Assembly (NCBI RefSeq): GCF_046600735.1
Contig: NZ_JBJMAW010000007.1
Coordinates: 62,001-126,000, forward strand
DNA from: Novilysobacter_A longmucuonensis
GTDB lineage: Bacteria; Pseudomonadota; Gammaproteobacteria; Xanthomonadales; Xanthomonadaceae
Direction of reading: 5' to 3'
DNA: 64,000 bases
Shown: piece by piece, positions 37,252 to 45,469 of the stretch
How the letters are laid out: the number at the start of each line of letters is the position of its first letter
Position numbering within the stretch: the first letter of the stretch is position 1
The notes under the pieces: model-generated
Databases searched by the model: none
Told to the model about the DNA's origin: nothing
What the model saw: the letters and a program-made list of their open reading frames with translations, nothing else
Position numbers and translations under genes: made by a program

Positions 37252-38493
37252 TCACACCGCGCCGCCGGCCGCATGCCCCGACGCCCAGGCCCACTGGAAG
37301 TTGTAGCCGCCGAGCCAGCCGGTCACATCGACCACCTCGCCGATGAAATACAGCCCCGGCACGCGCCGCGACTGCATGGTGCTCGATGACAGTTCAGCGG
37401 TGTCGACCCCGCCCAGGGTGACCTCGGCGGTGCGGTAGCCCTCGGTGCCGCTGGCGACCAGTGGCCAGCGCTGCAGGATCGCGGCGACCTCGCGCAACTG
37501 CGGTGCGGTGAACTGCTTCATCGGCCGCGCCGGCTCGACGTGCGGCAGCCACACCTCACACAGGCGCTGCGCGAAGCGCTTGGGCAACAGGTCGCCAAGC
37601 ACGGTCTTGAGCTCGGCGGCGGGGCGCTCGATGCGCAGCAACTGCAGGGTCTCGAGCGCGTCGCGACCGGGCAGCAGGTCGAGCTGCAGGTCGTCGCCGG
37701 GCTGCCAGTACGAGGACACCTGCAGGATCGAAGGCCCGCTGAGGCCGCGATGGGTGACCAGCATCGAATTGCTGAAGCTCTGCCCATTGCATTGCGCGGT
37801 GACCGGCAGCGCGATGCCGCTGAGTTCGGCCAGACGCGTCTGGTGCTTGCCGCTGAGAGTCAGCGGCACCAGCCCGGCGCGGGTGGGCAGGACAGCGTGG
37901 CCGAACTGCCGGGCGAGCTCGTAGCCGAAGCCGCTGGCGCCCATGCTCGGGATCGACAGCCCGCCGCTGGCGACCACCAGCGCCGGTGCGGAAAACGCGC
38001 CGAGCGTGGTGTGCACTGCGAACCCGCCCGCGGGCGCGGCGTCTCCGGCGTCGTGCAGCACCCGCTGGACGCTGCAACTGGTCTCCACCCGCACCCCGGC
38101 GGCGGCGCATTCGTCCAGCAGCATCTTCACGATCAACTTGGACGACTCGTCGCAGAACAGTTGCCCGAGCTCCTTCTCGTGGTACGCGATGCGGTGGTGC
38201 TCGACCATCTCGATGAAGTGCGTTGGGGTGTAGCGCGCCAGCGCTGACTTGCAGAAGTGCGGGTTGGCCGAGAGGTAGTTGTCCGGTGTGGTGCCGGTGT
38301 TGGTGAAATTGCAGCGGCCGCCGCCCGACATCAGGATCTTCTTGCCGATCCGGTTGGCGTGCTCGATCACCAGCACGCGCTTGCCGCGCTGCCCGGCGGT
38401 GATCGCGCACATCAGTCCGGCGGCGCCGCCACCGACGACCACCACGTCCATTGCTTGCCTGTCCGCCGGCGGCATGGGCAGCGGTGCGGTCAC
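37252..38493 (-). CDS. HI0933/BaiN-like NAD(P)/FAD-dependent oxidoreductase
   Basis: The product has 413 residues. It has VVVVGGGAAGLMCAITAG, GKKILMSGGGRCNFTN, a middle domain with THRGLSGPSILQ, the ending YFIGEVVDVTGWLGGYNFQW and ASGHAAG, all hallmarks of the HI0933/YhiN flavoprotein family. A reductase role is likely but the substrate is unknown. The start is GTG at 38493, 4 nt after the yaeQ stop, so the two form an operon. It is a distant paralog of the protein at 22668-23954. Confidence 0.9.
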   Translation of the reverse strand: MTAPLPMPPADRQAMDVVVVGGGAAGLMCAITAGQRGKRVLVIEHANRIGKKILMSGGGRCNFTNTGTTPDNYLSANPHFCKSALARYTPTHFIEMVEHHRIAYHEKELGQLFCDESSKLIVKMLLDECAAAGVRVETSCSVQRVLHDAGDAAPAGGFAVHTTLGAFSAPALVVASGGLSIPSMGASGFGYELARQFGHAVLPTRAGLVPLTLSGKHQTRLAELSGIALPVTAQCNGQSFSNSMLVTHRGLSGPSILQVSSYWQPGDDLQLDLLPGRDALETLQLLRIERPAAELKTVLGDLLPKRFAQRLCEVWLPHVEPARPMKQFTAPQLREVAAILQRWPLVASGTEGYRTAEVTLGGVDTAELSSSTMQSRRVPGLYFIGEVVDVTGWLGGYNFQWAWASGHAAGGAV

Positions 38494-38497
38494 GCGC

Positions 38498-39049
38498 TCA
38501 TGCGTCGGCGGCGGCCATGCGCACGCCCGGCCGCAGCACCACGTTGATGGTGTCGCTCATCAGTTGCGTCTCGCCGTCCTGGATCAGGCAGTTCAGCCGC
38601 ATGCCGCGCTGGATCAGGGTGACCAGCGCATCGACCACGTCGGTAGGGATGTCGATCACGGTGAGGTTCTTCAGCCGCGACAGCGACGGGGCGATCTTGT
38701 CCCACCAGATGTCCGAGCCGCGACCGCCGTAGTTCACCACCACCACCTGCTGGGCGCGGCCGCAGGCCTTCTTGATGCGCGACTCGTCGGGCTGGCCGAG
38801 GTCGATCCATTGCTCGACGTCGCCGATGTAGTCGCGGCGCCACAGGTCCGGCTCGTCCTCGCTGCTGAGGCCGCGGCCGAACTCCAGGCGCTCGTCGGCA
38901 TGCAGCGCGAACGCGATCAGCCGCACCATCAGCCGCTCGTCGGTCTCCGAGGGATGCTGGGCGAGAGTGAGGTTGTGGGTGGCGTAGTAGTGCCGATCCA
39001 TGTCGCTGATCTGCAGTTCCGCCTTGACCACGGTGGATTTGAGCGCCAT
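38498..39049 (-). CDS. yaeQ: YaeQ family protein
   Basis: The 183-residue protein starts MALKSTVVKAELQISDMDRHYY and contains the YaeQ segments HPSETDERLMVRLIAFAL, FGRGLSSEDEPDLW and WIDLGQPDESRIKKAC. The fold is related to PD-(D/E)XK nucleases, but no activity is established; E. coli YaeQ was once linked to RfaH. It is the first gene of a pair with the downstream flavoprotein. A half REP (39131-39155) lies upstream. Confidence 0.92.
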   Translation of the reverse strand: MALKSTVVKAELQISDMDRHYYATHNLTLAQHPSETDERLMVRLIAFALHADERLEFGRGLSSEDEPDLWRRDYIGDVEQWIDLGQPDESRIKKACGRAQQVVVVNYGGRGSDIWWDKIAPSLSRLKNLTVIDIPTDVVDALVTLIQRGMRLNCLIQDGETQLMSDTINVVLRPGVRMAAADA

Positions 39050-39130
39050 GAGGGTGAGGGCCGGCCGGAAAAGGGCCGTTATTCTAACTTCCGCGCAGCC
39101 GACGCTCCGGTCAGCGCTCCCGCGGCGTGC

Positions 39131-39155
39131 GATCGCGGCTGAAGCCGCTCCTACA
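39131..39155. repeat. Single (half) REP element, family A
   Basis: One TCGCGGCTGAAGCCGCTCC hairpin with CTAC foot and no partner within 200 bp. Confidence 0.85.
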
Positions 39156-39334
39156 AGAGCGCCGCGTTTTCCGCGCGTCGCGCAAGCCTCTGAATACCCC
39201 TTCCGTGGAATGGTCCCGTGATTTCACCTCTGGCACGGTGCGGGAGGGACAAAAGGAACGCGCGGGCACCGCGTCATGACCAGTGAGTCCCACGCGCACG
39301 ACATACGTGCATCCCCCTGGACAAGGAGACTGAA

Positions 39335-39778
39335 ATGATCGGGACGAAGAAGTCACTGATGACGGCTGCGCTGGCTATCGGCGCGGCCTTGATTGCCGGC
39401 TCTGCCCTCGCGGGCGAGGGTGAACATGATCCGCCGCCGCCTCCGCCGCCGCCTCCGCCCGAGGAACTGCTGTTGTGTCACAACATCGGCGGGCCACGAG
39501 ACCTGGGCGCCAACTGCGAAGCCACCGGCAACTGCACTTTCATCCTGCAGGACGGGTCAAGAATCATCCTTACCGGCAATCAATTCCTCGGGATCGTGAT
39601 CGGGGCCAAGAGCGAAAAAGCCATCGCGGCCCACCTGGCCCATGGCGATGGTTGGGCCATCGGTCCGATCTATGATCCACCGCTGCACCTGGCGTCGGTG
39701 GTGGGGCCGCATCAGGCATCCAATGTGGAGTGCTTTGCAGAGCGGGAATTCCCGCAGCCGCCGGAGCCGGGCAACTGA
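39335..39778 (+). CDS. Secreted Cys-containing protein with deca-proline run, unknown function
   Basis: The product has 147 residues. The signal peptide (MIGTKKSLMTAALAIGAALI, then AGSALA) cleaves near 26. The mature protein starts acidic, has ten prolines in a row (33-42), then CHNIGGPRDLGANCEATGNC (Cys 48, 61, 67), AAHLAHGDGW (His 100 and 103), and a last Cys at 133. The CH...HL.HGD arrangement resembles small CH-HLxHGD modules in other secreted bacterial proteins; that is a recollection, not a search. A strong AAGGAG precedes the start. It converges with the LuxR-type regulator gene at 39838. Confidence 0.7.
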   Translation: MIGTKKSLMTAALAIGAALIAGSALAGEGEHDPPPPPPPPPPEELLLCHNIGGPRDLGANCEATGNCTFILQDGSRIILTGNQFLGIVIGAKSEKAIAAHLAHGDGWAIGPIYDPPLHLASVVGPHQASNVECFAEREFPQPPEPGN

Positions 39779-39805
39779 CCCGCGCAGCGGTGCAGGGAAC
39801 GCAAC

Positions 39806-39837
39806 AGGGTCTGCCGCTTCATGAGGGGGCAGGCCCT
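39806..39837. terminator. Hairpin between convergent genes
   Basis: AGGGTCTGCC (39806-39815) pairs with GGCAGGCCCT (39828-39837) with one G-T pair. It directly abuts the LuxR-type regulator stop and follows the secreted-protein gene by 27 bp. The T tract is short. Confidence 0.5.
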
Positions 39838-40617
39838 TTACCAGCGCAACCTGGATAGAGAATCACTGGCGCCCGCCGCCTGCAGGATCACCAGCGCGCG
39901 GCGGTGCACGCCGAGTTTGGCGAAGACGCTCTTGAGGTGCTTCTTGACGGTGTCTTCCATGATCCCGAGTTCGCGCGCGATTTCCTTGTTGCTGCAGCCC
40001 CGTCGCAGCCGCGCAACGACCTGAAACTCCCTTCGCGTGAGCGTGTCCATGGCGTGGGGGCGGTCCGGATCGGATGCCGCGGCTTCCGCAGGAGGCAGTG
40101 GCCACGTCGGGTCGGTGACGACATGGGCCAGCAAGCGGCGCGATAGCCACAGCTCGCCCTTGCTGACGGCGCGGATAGCCTTGAGGCAGAGATCGGGCGG
40201 GCTGGTGGTCAGCAGCAATCCGTGAAACCGGTTGCGCAACACGTCGGCGACCGCGCTGCGGCAAATCTCTTCCGACACGAGGAGCACGCGCACACGGGGG
40301 CAGCGCTGGCGGATCCATTGCAGCGACATCGGATCCAGGCGGTCCAGCAACGCCTTGTCGAGCAGCAGCACCCTGGGTTGGTGGCGCTCCAGGCAGGTCG
40401 TCAGGCGGGTCGGGTCCACGACCGGCTCGCCCTGGATCTCGATGCCGGGCCTGGATGCCAGCATGGACCGCCAGGCCGCTTGCAGGGGCTGGCGGTCCAA
40501 AGCGGTCATGACCGTTATCGCTGCCGCCGAGACCCCCAACTCCCCGAGCACAAGCGGTGCCGGGTAAGGGGCTGCGTCTGAACGCACAGCGCGGTCTTGT
40601 CCTGCGTGTATCGTCAT
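39838..40617 (-). CDS. LuxR/NarL-type regulator with atypical receiver
   Basis: The product has 259 residues. A C-terminal LuxR HTH (LTRREFQVVARLRRGCSNKEIARELG, then EDTVKKHLKSVFAKLG) follows a receiver-like N-terminal domain. The putative phospho-acceptor Asp is present (VLLLDKALL). The acidic pair near the N-terminus reads LDRQ, and the conserved Lys position reads TTSP, so phosphorylation-independent control is likely. Starts further upstream are open but look non-coding; ATG 40617 is chosen because the domain begins soon after. No cognate kinase is adjacent. Its nearest potential target is the convergent secreted protein. Confidence 0.78.
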   Translation of the reverse strand: MTIHAGQDRAVRSDAAPYPAPLVLGELGVSAAAITVMTALDRQPLQAAWRSMLASRPGIEIQGEPVVDPTRLTTCLERHQPRVLLLDKALLDRLDPMSLQWIRQRCPRVRVLLVSEEICRSAVADVLRNRFHGLLLTTSPPDLCLKAIRAVSKGELWLSRRLLAHVVTDPTWPLPPAEAAASDPDRPHAMDTLTRREFQVVARLRRGCSNKEIARELGIMEDTVKKHLKSVFAKLGVHRRALVILQAAGASDSLSRLRW

Positions 40618-40927
40618 CAACCTGTTCCAGTGAACAGCAACCGGGCTTGTCCTGGTGTCGCACCTCCTGGCGGCGCATGGCGAGCCAGGCGCGCTGACCA
40701 GACAGGAACCCCAGGCGCCCCCGAAGGTGCCGTTCCCTGCCCACCACCACTTCCGTACCTCGGGGGAACGCGGGTGCGATCGTCGAGCGGACAAGCCGGT
40801 GCTTGATTTCTGCAGTAGCGCAAGCGGGGCGGCCGCTTGGTGCCGGTGCCGCAGCACTTGAATGGCTGCCCGGCACAATCCGGACACCCCAACGGACGCC
40901 GCAGGGCAGGACAATTACCCTGTCCGC
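40618..40927. other. 310-bp divergent gap before the pseudouridine synthase gene
   Basis: No convincing gene, repeat or terminator. Frames are open in both directions but lack start signals or recognisable protein sequence. It should carry the regulator's promoter. Confidence 0.45.
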
Positions 40928-41812
40928 ATGAAACCACCGCCTCCGAACGCCGATGGCATCGCCGCGAGCCGTCTGCAGTTGCCGCCGGGGCCGTGGGCGA
41001 CGGTGCTGGACGGGCTGTGTGCGCGCTTTCCGGCAATCACGCGGGCGGCGTGGCTGGAGCGGTTTGCGCGCGGGCGAGTGCTCGATGAGGCGGGGCGGCC
41101 GATCGAGGCGGATGCGCGTTATCGGGTCGGGGCGGAGGTCTACTACTTCCGCGAGGTCGTGGACGAGCCGCGGATTCCGTTCGCCGAGCGCATCGTCCAT
41201 GCCGACGCGCACCTCATCGTCGCCGACAAGCCGCACTTCCTGCCGGTAACGCCGGCGGGCGGCTTCGTCGCGGAGACGCTATTGGCACGGCTGGTGCGGC
41301 GGCTCGGCAATCCCGATCTGGTGCCGCTGCACCGCATCGATCGCGATACCGCCGGGCTCGTGATGTTTGCCACCGATCCGCGCACGCGCGACCGCTACCA
41401 GGCGCTGTTCCGCGAGCGCCGCATCGGCAAGCGCTACGAGGCCATCGCGCCGGCGCTGCCGTTGCTGAGGTTCCCGCTGGTGCGGTGCAGCCGCCTGGTC
41501 GCGGGCGAGCCGTTCTTCCGCATGCGTGAGGTCGACGGCGACGCCAACAGCGAGACGCGCGTCGACGTGCTGCAGCGTGGCGGCGCGCTGTGGCGTTATG
41601 CGCTGGAGCCGGTGAGTGGGCGCAAGCATCAGTTGCGAGTGCACATGGCCGGGCTGGGGGCACCGATCGCGAACGACGCGTTCTATCCGGAGCTGCGCGA
41701 GCGGCAGGCCGATGATTTCGAACGGCCACTGCAGTTGCTGGCGCAGTCGTTGAGGTTCGTCGATCCGCTGAGCGGCCATGAGCGCATGTTCGAGAGTCGG
41801 ATGGCGCTGTAG
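40928..41812 (+). CDS. RluA-family pseudouridine synthase
   Basis: The product has 294 residues. The catalytic motif HRIDRDTAG at residues 135-143 contains the active Asp138. It also has KPHFLPVTPAGG, FRERRIGKRYEAI and the C-terminal GRKHQLRVHMAGLG. It isomerises specific uridines in rRNA or tRNA; the target is not deducible. The start at 40928 has a weak ribosome-binding region; an ATG at 40862 is possible. Its TAG stop is formed by the first bases of a REP (GTAGGAGCGG), so the repeat insertion defined the C-terminus. Confidence 0.88.
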   Translation: MKPPPPNADGIAASRLQLPPGPWATVLDGLCARFPAITRAAWLERFARGRVLDEAGRPIEADARYRVGAEVYYFREVVDEPRIPFAERIVHADAHLIVADKPHFLPVTPAGGFVAETLLARLVRRLGNPDLVPLHRIDRDTAGLVMFATDPRTRDRYQALFRERRIGKRYEAIAPALPLLRFPLVRCSRLVAGEPFFRMREVDGDANSETRVDVLQRGGALWRYALEPVSGRKHQLRVHMAGLGAPIANDAFYPELRERQADDFERPLQLLAQSLRFVDPLSGHERMFESRMAL

Positions 41813-41884
41813 GAGCGGCTTCAGCCGCGATCGGATGCATGGCGGCTCGTCCGGTCCCGGATCGCGGCTGAAGCCGCTCCTACA
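41808..41884. repeat. Paired REP element (family A) that supplies a stop codon
   Basis: A 77-bp unit. The TAG at 41810-41812 within its GTAG foot is the stop codon of the upstream pseudouridine synthase gene. Confidence 0.9.
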
Positions 41885-41954
41885 GGTTACGAGCCTTCAC
41901 GCGTCCGACGCGCCGAACGCGGTGTCATGGCCTACACCGCTTGGGCTGCGATCC

Positions 41955-42425
41955 ATGTTCTTCGACTCCTGGAACGACCTGCTGCGCGTACTGCTGGTCG
42001 GCATCTGCGCCTACGTCGCGCTGGTCGTGCTGCTGCGCGTGTCGGGCAAGCGCACGCTGACCAAGATGAACGCCTTCGACTTGGTGGTGACGATCGCGCT
42101 GGGCTCGACCCTCGCCACGATCCTGCTGAGCCGCGAGGTGTCGCTGGCCGAGGGCGTGCTGGCGCTCGCGCTGCTGATATTCCTGCAGTTCCTCATCACC
42201 TGGCTGTCCTCGCGCTGGCGCGCGGTGCACGATCTGGTGGCCAGCGAAGCGACCCTGCTGTTGCACGAGGGCGAGTTCCTGCACCAGACGATGCGCAGGG
42301 AACGGGTCAACGAGCAGGAGGTGCGCCAGGCGCTGCGCAACCACGGGATCGATGATCCCGCCGATGCCCGCGCGGTGGTGATGGAGACCGACGGCAGCTT
42401 CAGCATCATCAAGAAGCGCAGCTAA
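41955..42425 (+). CDS. DUF421/YetF-family membrane protein
   Basis: The product has 156 residues. Three N-terminal membrane segments are followed by GKRTLTKMNAFDLVVTIALGS between the first two, the DUF421 signature. A cytoplasmic YetF domain ends the protein (ATLLLHEGEFLHQTMRRERV). The function is unknown. The ATG at 41955 is chosen because it opens directly into the first membrane segment. It is convergent with mgtC, leaving 19 bp between stops. Confidence 0.88.
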   Translation: MFFDSWNDLLRVLLVGICAYVALVVLLRVSGKRTLTKMNAFDLVVTIALGSTLATILLSREVSLAEGVLALALLIFLQFLITWLSSRWRAVHDLVASEATLLLHEGEFLHQTMRRERVNEQEVRQALRNHGIDDPADARAVVMETDGSFSIIKKRS

Positions 42426-42444
42426 AGGTCGTGGCGCGACGACG

Positions 42445-42888
42445 TCAGTCTTCCGGCCGCTGCTTCTTCAGACGGCCGAACCAGGTGAACACCGCAAAGT
42501 TGAGGATCGCCAGTACGATGGCGTGACCCCAGTAGCCGAAGCCGGCCGCGGCCCCGATCGCCCCGACCACCCAGATGCTCGCGGCCGACGCGGTGCCGGA
42601 GACATAGTCGTCGTGCTTGAGGATCGCGCCGCCGCCGACAAAACCAATCCCCGTCATCAGGCCCTGCATGATGCGGGCGGTGGCATCGGGGGCGTCGTCG
42701 CCGATGAACTCGCGCGCGATCAGCACGTATGCGCATGCGCCCACTGACACCAGCGGAAACGTGCGCACGCCCATGATGTTGCCGTGCCGCTCGCGGTTCC
42801 AGCCGATTGGAAACGCCAGAGCGAGCGCGCCGAGCAACGCGAGGTAGTCACTGAGGTGTTCCAGCAGGCCGCCGGTCGATATCGTCAT
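42445..42888 (-). CDS. MgtC/SapB family membrane protein
   Basis: The product has 147 residues with four to five membrane segments. It has the family motif FPIGWNRERHG, GVRTFPLVSVGACAYV, MTGIGFVGGGAILK and TASAASIWVVGAIGAAAG. Homologs affect magnesium homeostasis or F-ATPase in pathogens; the role here is unknown. It lacks the long C-terminal cytoplasmic domain of some MgtC proteins. It lies 21 bp downstream of deaD with its own GGAGG, probably in the same transcript. Confidence 0.9.
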   Translation of the reverse strand: MTISTGGLLEHLSDYLALLGALALAFPIGWNRERHGNIMGVRTFPLVSVGACAYVLIAREFIGDDAPDATARIMQGLMTGIGFVGGGAILKHDDYVSGTASAASIWVVGAIGAAAGFGYWGHAIVLAILNFAVFTWFGRLKKQRPED

Positions 42889-42909
42889 TGCGCCTCCACT
42901 CCGGTGGGC

Positions 42910-44883
42910 TCAACGCGGCGCGCGCGGTTTGAAGGGCTTACGCGCACCGTCACCGTGCGGTTTACCGCCGTGCGGCTTGCCCCCGCGTGGCGCATGGCCC
43001 GGCTGCGGCCCGCGGCTTCGGCCACCGCTGGCGTCTGCGGCCTCGGCGTGGCGGATGCGCAGCGGCTGGCCGGCGACATAGACGCGCTTGAGGTGTTCCA
43101 TCAACTCGCGCGGCATGCCTTCGGGCAGGTCGACCAGACTGTAGTCGTCGCGGATGTCGATGCGGCCGATGTAGCGGCTTTCCAGGTCGGCCTCGTTGGC
43201 GATCGCCCCGACGATGTTGCCCGGCTGCACGCCGTGGGCGTGGCCGACCTCGATCCGGAAGGTCTCCATGCCTATGTCACCGACGCGCGGCGCGGCACGC
43301 TCGGGCGCGCGCGATGGCGCCGAAGCGTCGTCCTCGAACAGGGCCTCGCCCGCGTTCTGCTGCGCCCTGGGCGGGGTGAACTGCCGTTCGGCATGGCGCG
43401 GCGGCGGCGCATTGCGTTCGTCGAAGCTGCGTGGGCTTGAATCCCGGGGCGGGCGTGGAGCACGGGCCGCAGGTTCGCGGCCCTCGCGCGGGGCGGCGTC
43501 GCGCGTGCGGCTGTCCGGGAACGCGCGTCCTTCGCTGCGCTGCGGCCGCTCGGGCGGGGCGTCGATCAGCAGCGGCGTGTCCCCCTGCACCAGCTTGGCC
43601 AGCGCTGCGGCGATCTCGACCATCGGCACGTTGTGCTCGGTCTCGTAGCGCTCCACCAGCTCACGGAACGCGCCGAGGTCTTCGCCACGGGTCTCGGTGA
43701 TCCGGCCCAGGAAGCGCGCCACGCGCTGGTCGTTGACCGCCTCGACGCTGGGCAGCGACATCTGCTCGATCGGCTGCCGGGTGGCGCGTTCGATGGCGCG
43801 CAGCATGCCGCGCTCGCGCGGAGCGACGAACAGGATCGCCTCGCCCTTGCGGCCGGCACGGCCGGTGCGGCCAATGCGGTGCACGTAGCTTTCGGTGTCG
43901 TAGGGGATGTCGTAGTTGAGCACGTGGCTGATGCGGTCCACGTCCAGCCCGCGCGCAGCGACGTCGGTCGCCACCAGCACGTCGATCTTGCCGTCCTTGA
44001 GGTTCTGGATGGTCTTCTCGCGCTGCGCCTGCTGCACGTCGCCGTTGATCGCCGCGGCCGAGATGCCGCGCGCGGCCAGCTTGCCGGCCAGCTCGTCGGT
44101 GCCCAGCTTGGTCCGGGCGAACACGATCATCGCGTCGAACGGTTCGGCTTCCAGGATCCGGGTCAGTGCATCGAGCTTGTGCACGCCGCTGACCGCCCAG
44201 TAGCGCTGGCGGATGTTGGCCGCGGTGGTGGTGGTCGACTTGATCGCGATCTCGACCGGATTCTTGAGGTATGTCTGGGCGATGCGCCGGATCTGCTGCG
44301 GCATCGTCGCCGAGAACAGCGCGACCTGGCGCTCGGCCGGGGTCTTTTTGAGCACGGTTTCGACATCGTCGATGAAACCCATGCGCAGCATCTCGTCGGC
44401 TTCGTCCAGCACCAGGCAGCGCAATTCCGACAGGTCCAGCGAACCGCGCGTAAGGTGGTCGATCACCCGGCCGGGCGTACCGACGATGACCTGCACGCCG
44501 CGCTTGAGCGCATTAAGCTGCGGCGCATACCCCTGGCCGCCGTAGATCGGCAGCACGTGGAAGCCGGGCAGGTGCACCGCGTATTTCTGGAACGCCTCGG
44601 CTACCTGGATCGCCAGCTCGCGGGTCGGCGCCAGCACCAGCGCCTGCGGCTTGCGCCGCGTCGAATCGAGCTGGGCCAGGATCGGCAGCGCGAACGCGGC
44701 GGTCTTGCCGGTGCCGGTCTGGGCCTGGCCGAGCAGGTCGCGGCCTTCCAGCAGCGGTGGGATGGTGGCGGCCTGGATCGGCGAGGGCGACTCGTAGCCG
44801 ACATCGGTCAGGGCGCGCAGCAGTGGTTCCGACAGCGCAAGATCGGTGAACTTGAAGGGGGGGGCGGGCGTCTCGGCGCTCAT
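42910..44883 (-). CDS. deaD: DEAD-box RNA helicase DeaD/CsdA
   Basis: The product has 657 residues. Q motif and AQTGTGKT at 54-61, PTRELAIQ, DEAD at 160-163, SAT in FSATMPQ, and HRIGRTGRAGR are present. A dimerisation segment and a C-terminal DbpA-like RNA-binding domain follow (GVQPGNIVGAIANEADLESRYIGR region), with an RG/GG-rich tail. It unwinds RNA structures during ribosome assembly and cold adaptation. A 237-bp untranslated gap lies upstream, which could hold the long cold-shock leader known for this gene, though I saw no cold box. Confidence 0.96.
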   Translation of the reverse strand: MSAETPAPPFKFTDLALSEPLLRALTDVGYESPSPIQAATIPPLLEGRDLLGQAQTGTGKTAAFALPILAQLDSTRRKPQALVLAPTRELAIQVAEAFQKYAVHLPGFHVLPIYGGQGYAPQLNALKRGVQVIVGTPGRVIDHLTRGSLDLSELRCLVLDEADEMLRMGFIDDVETVLKKTPAERQVALFSATMPQQIRRIAQTYLKNPVEIAIKSTTTTAANIRQRYWAVSGVHKLDALTRILEAEPFDAMIVFARTKLGTDELAGKLAARGISAAAINGDVQQAQREKTIQNLKDGKIDVLVATDVAARGLDVDRISHVLNYDIPYDTESYVHRIGRTGRAGRKGEAILFVAPRERGMLRAIERATRQPIEQMSLPSVEAVNDQRVARFLGRITETRGEDLGAFRELVERYETEHNVPMVEIAAALAKLVQGDTPLLIDAPPERPQRSEGRAFPDSRTRDAAPREGREPAARAPRPPRDSSPRSFDERNAPPPRHAERQFTPPRAQQNAGEALFEDDASAPSRAPERAAPRVGDIGMETFRIEVGHAHGVQPGNIVGAIANEADLESRYIGRIDIRDDYSLVDLPEGMPRELMEHLKRVYVAGQPLRIRHAEAADASGGRSRGPQPGHAPRGGKPHGGKPHGDGARKPFKPRAPR

Positions 44884-45120
44884 CGCAGGTCTCGTTGACG
44901 CCGGCGTGGGGCCGGTCGGGAAGACCGCATAGTCTAGCCGCCGGACCGGGTGCCGGCGTGATCGGAAGTGGCTTCAGCCGCCCGCGTGGAAAGACGCGCG
45001 GTGTTTCGCGACCGGTACAGCGCGCCCGGCTGCGCAAGGTCGCGGCTTGCGCCACTCCGGTATCGGGCTCGCTTCCATTGCGGTCGCCGGAGCGCGCTCG
45101 CGCCCGGCGATCCGGACCGA

Positions 45121-45279
45121 CTAGCCGCTGCCGACGGAGCTGCCCGGGGGTGCCGCGGGTTCCGGCCCAGTGGCCGTGTCCGCCTTGGCTGACTGTTTCT
45201 TCGCGAGCTTTTCTTCTTTCTTCTTCTTCTTGGCGATTTCGCGCTGTCGCTTCTCGAAATTGTAGTTCGGCTTCGCCAT
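45121..45279 (-). CDS. Small lysine-rich protein, 52 residues
   Basis: The product MAKPNYNFEKRQREIAKKKK continues as a highly basic helix and ends Pro/Gly/Ser-rich. AGGAG lies 9 nt before the ATG. The N-terminal motif NFEKRQREIAKK recurs in small proteins of this bacterial family as I remember them; the function is unknown, perhaps nucleic-acid binding. It is transcribed toward deaD but 237 bp away. Confidence 0.72.
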   Translation of the reverse strand: MAKPNYNFEKRQREIAKKKKKEEKLAKKQSAKADTATGPEPAAPPGSSVGSG

Positions 45280-45469
45280 TGGGCACTTTCTCCTACGGGG
45301 GATGGCGCCCAGTCTAGGGCATGCGCCGCGACGGCGCCGCCGCATCACCCCGCGTGCAGGTCGCAGTCACTAGGCTGTGCAGCCCGATCGGCCCGGCTTT
45401 GCCCGTCTGCGCAAGGCGCGTCCCGGCTGAGTCTGCGCTTCAGTCCGATGGCATCTACAGGGAGCCGCC

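Noticed and set aside
40618..40914. N-terminal extension of the LuxR-type regulator
   Set aside because: The added 99 residues are Arg/Ser/Pro-rich with no domain and no ribosome-binding site.
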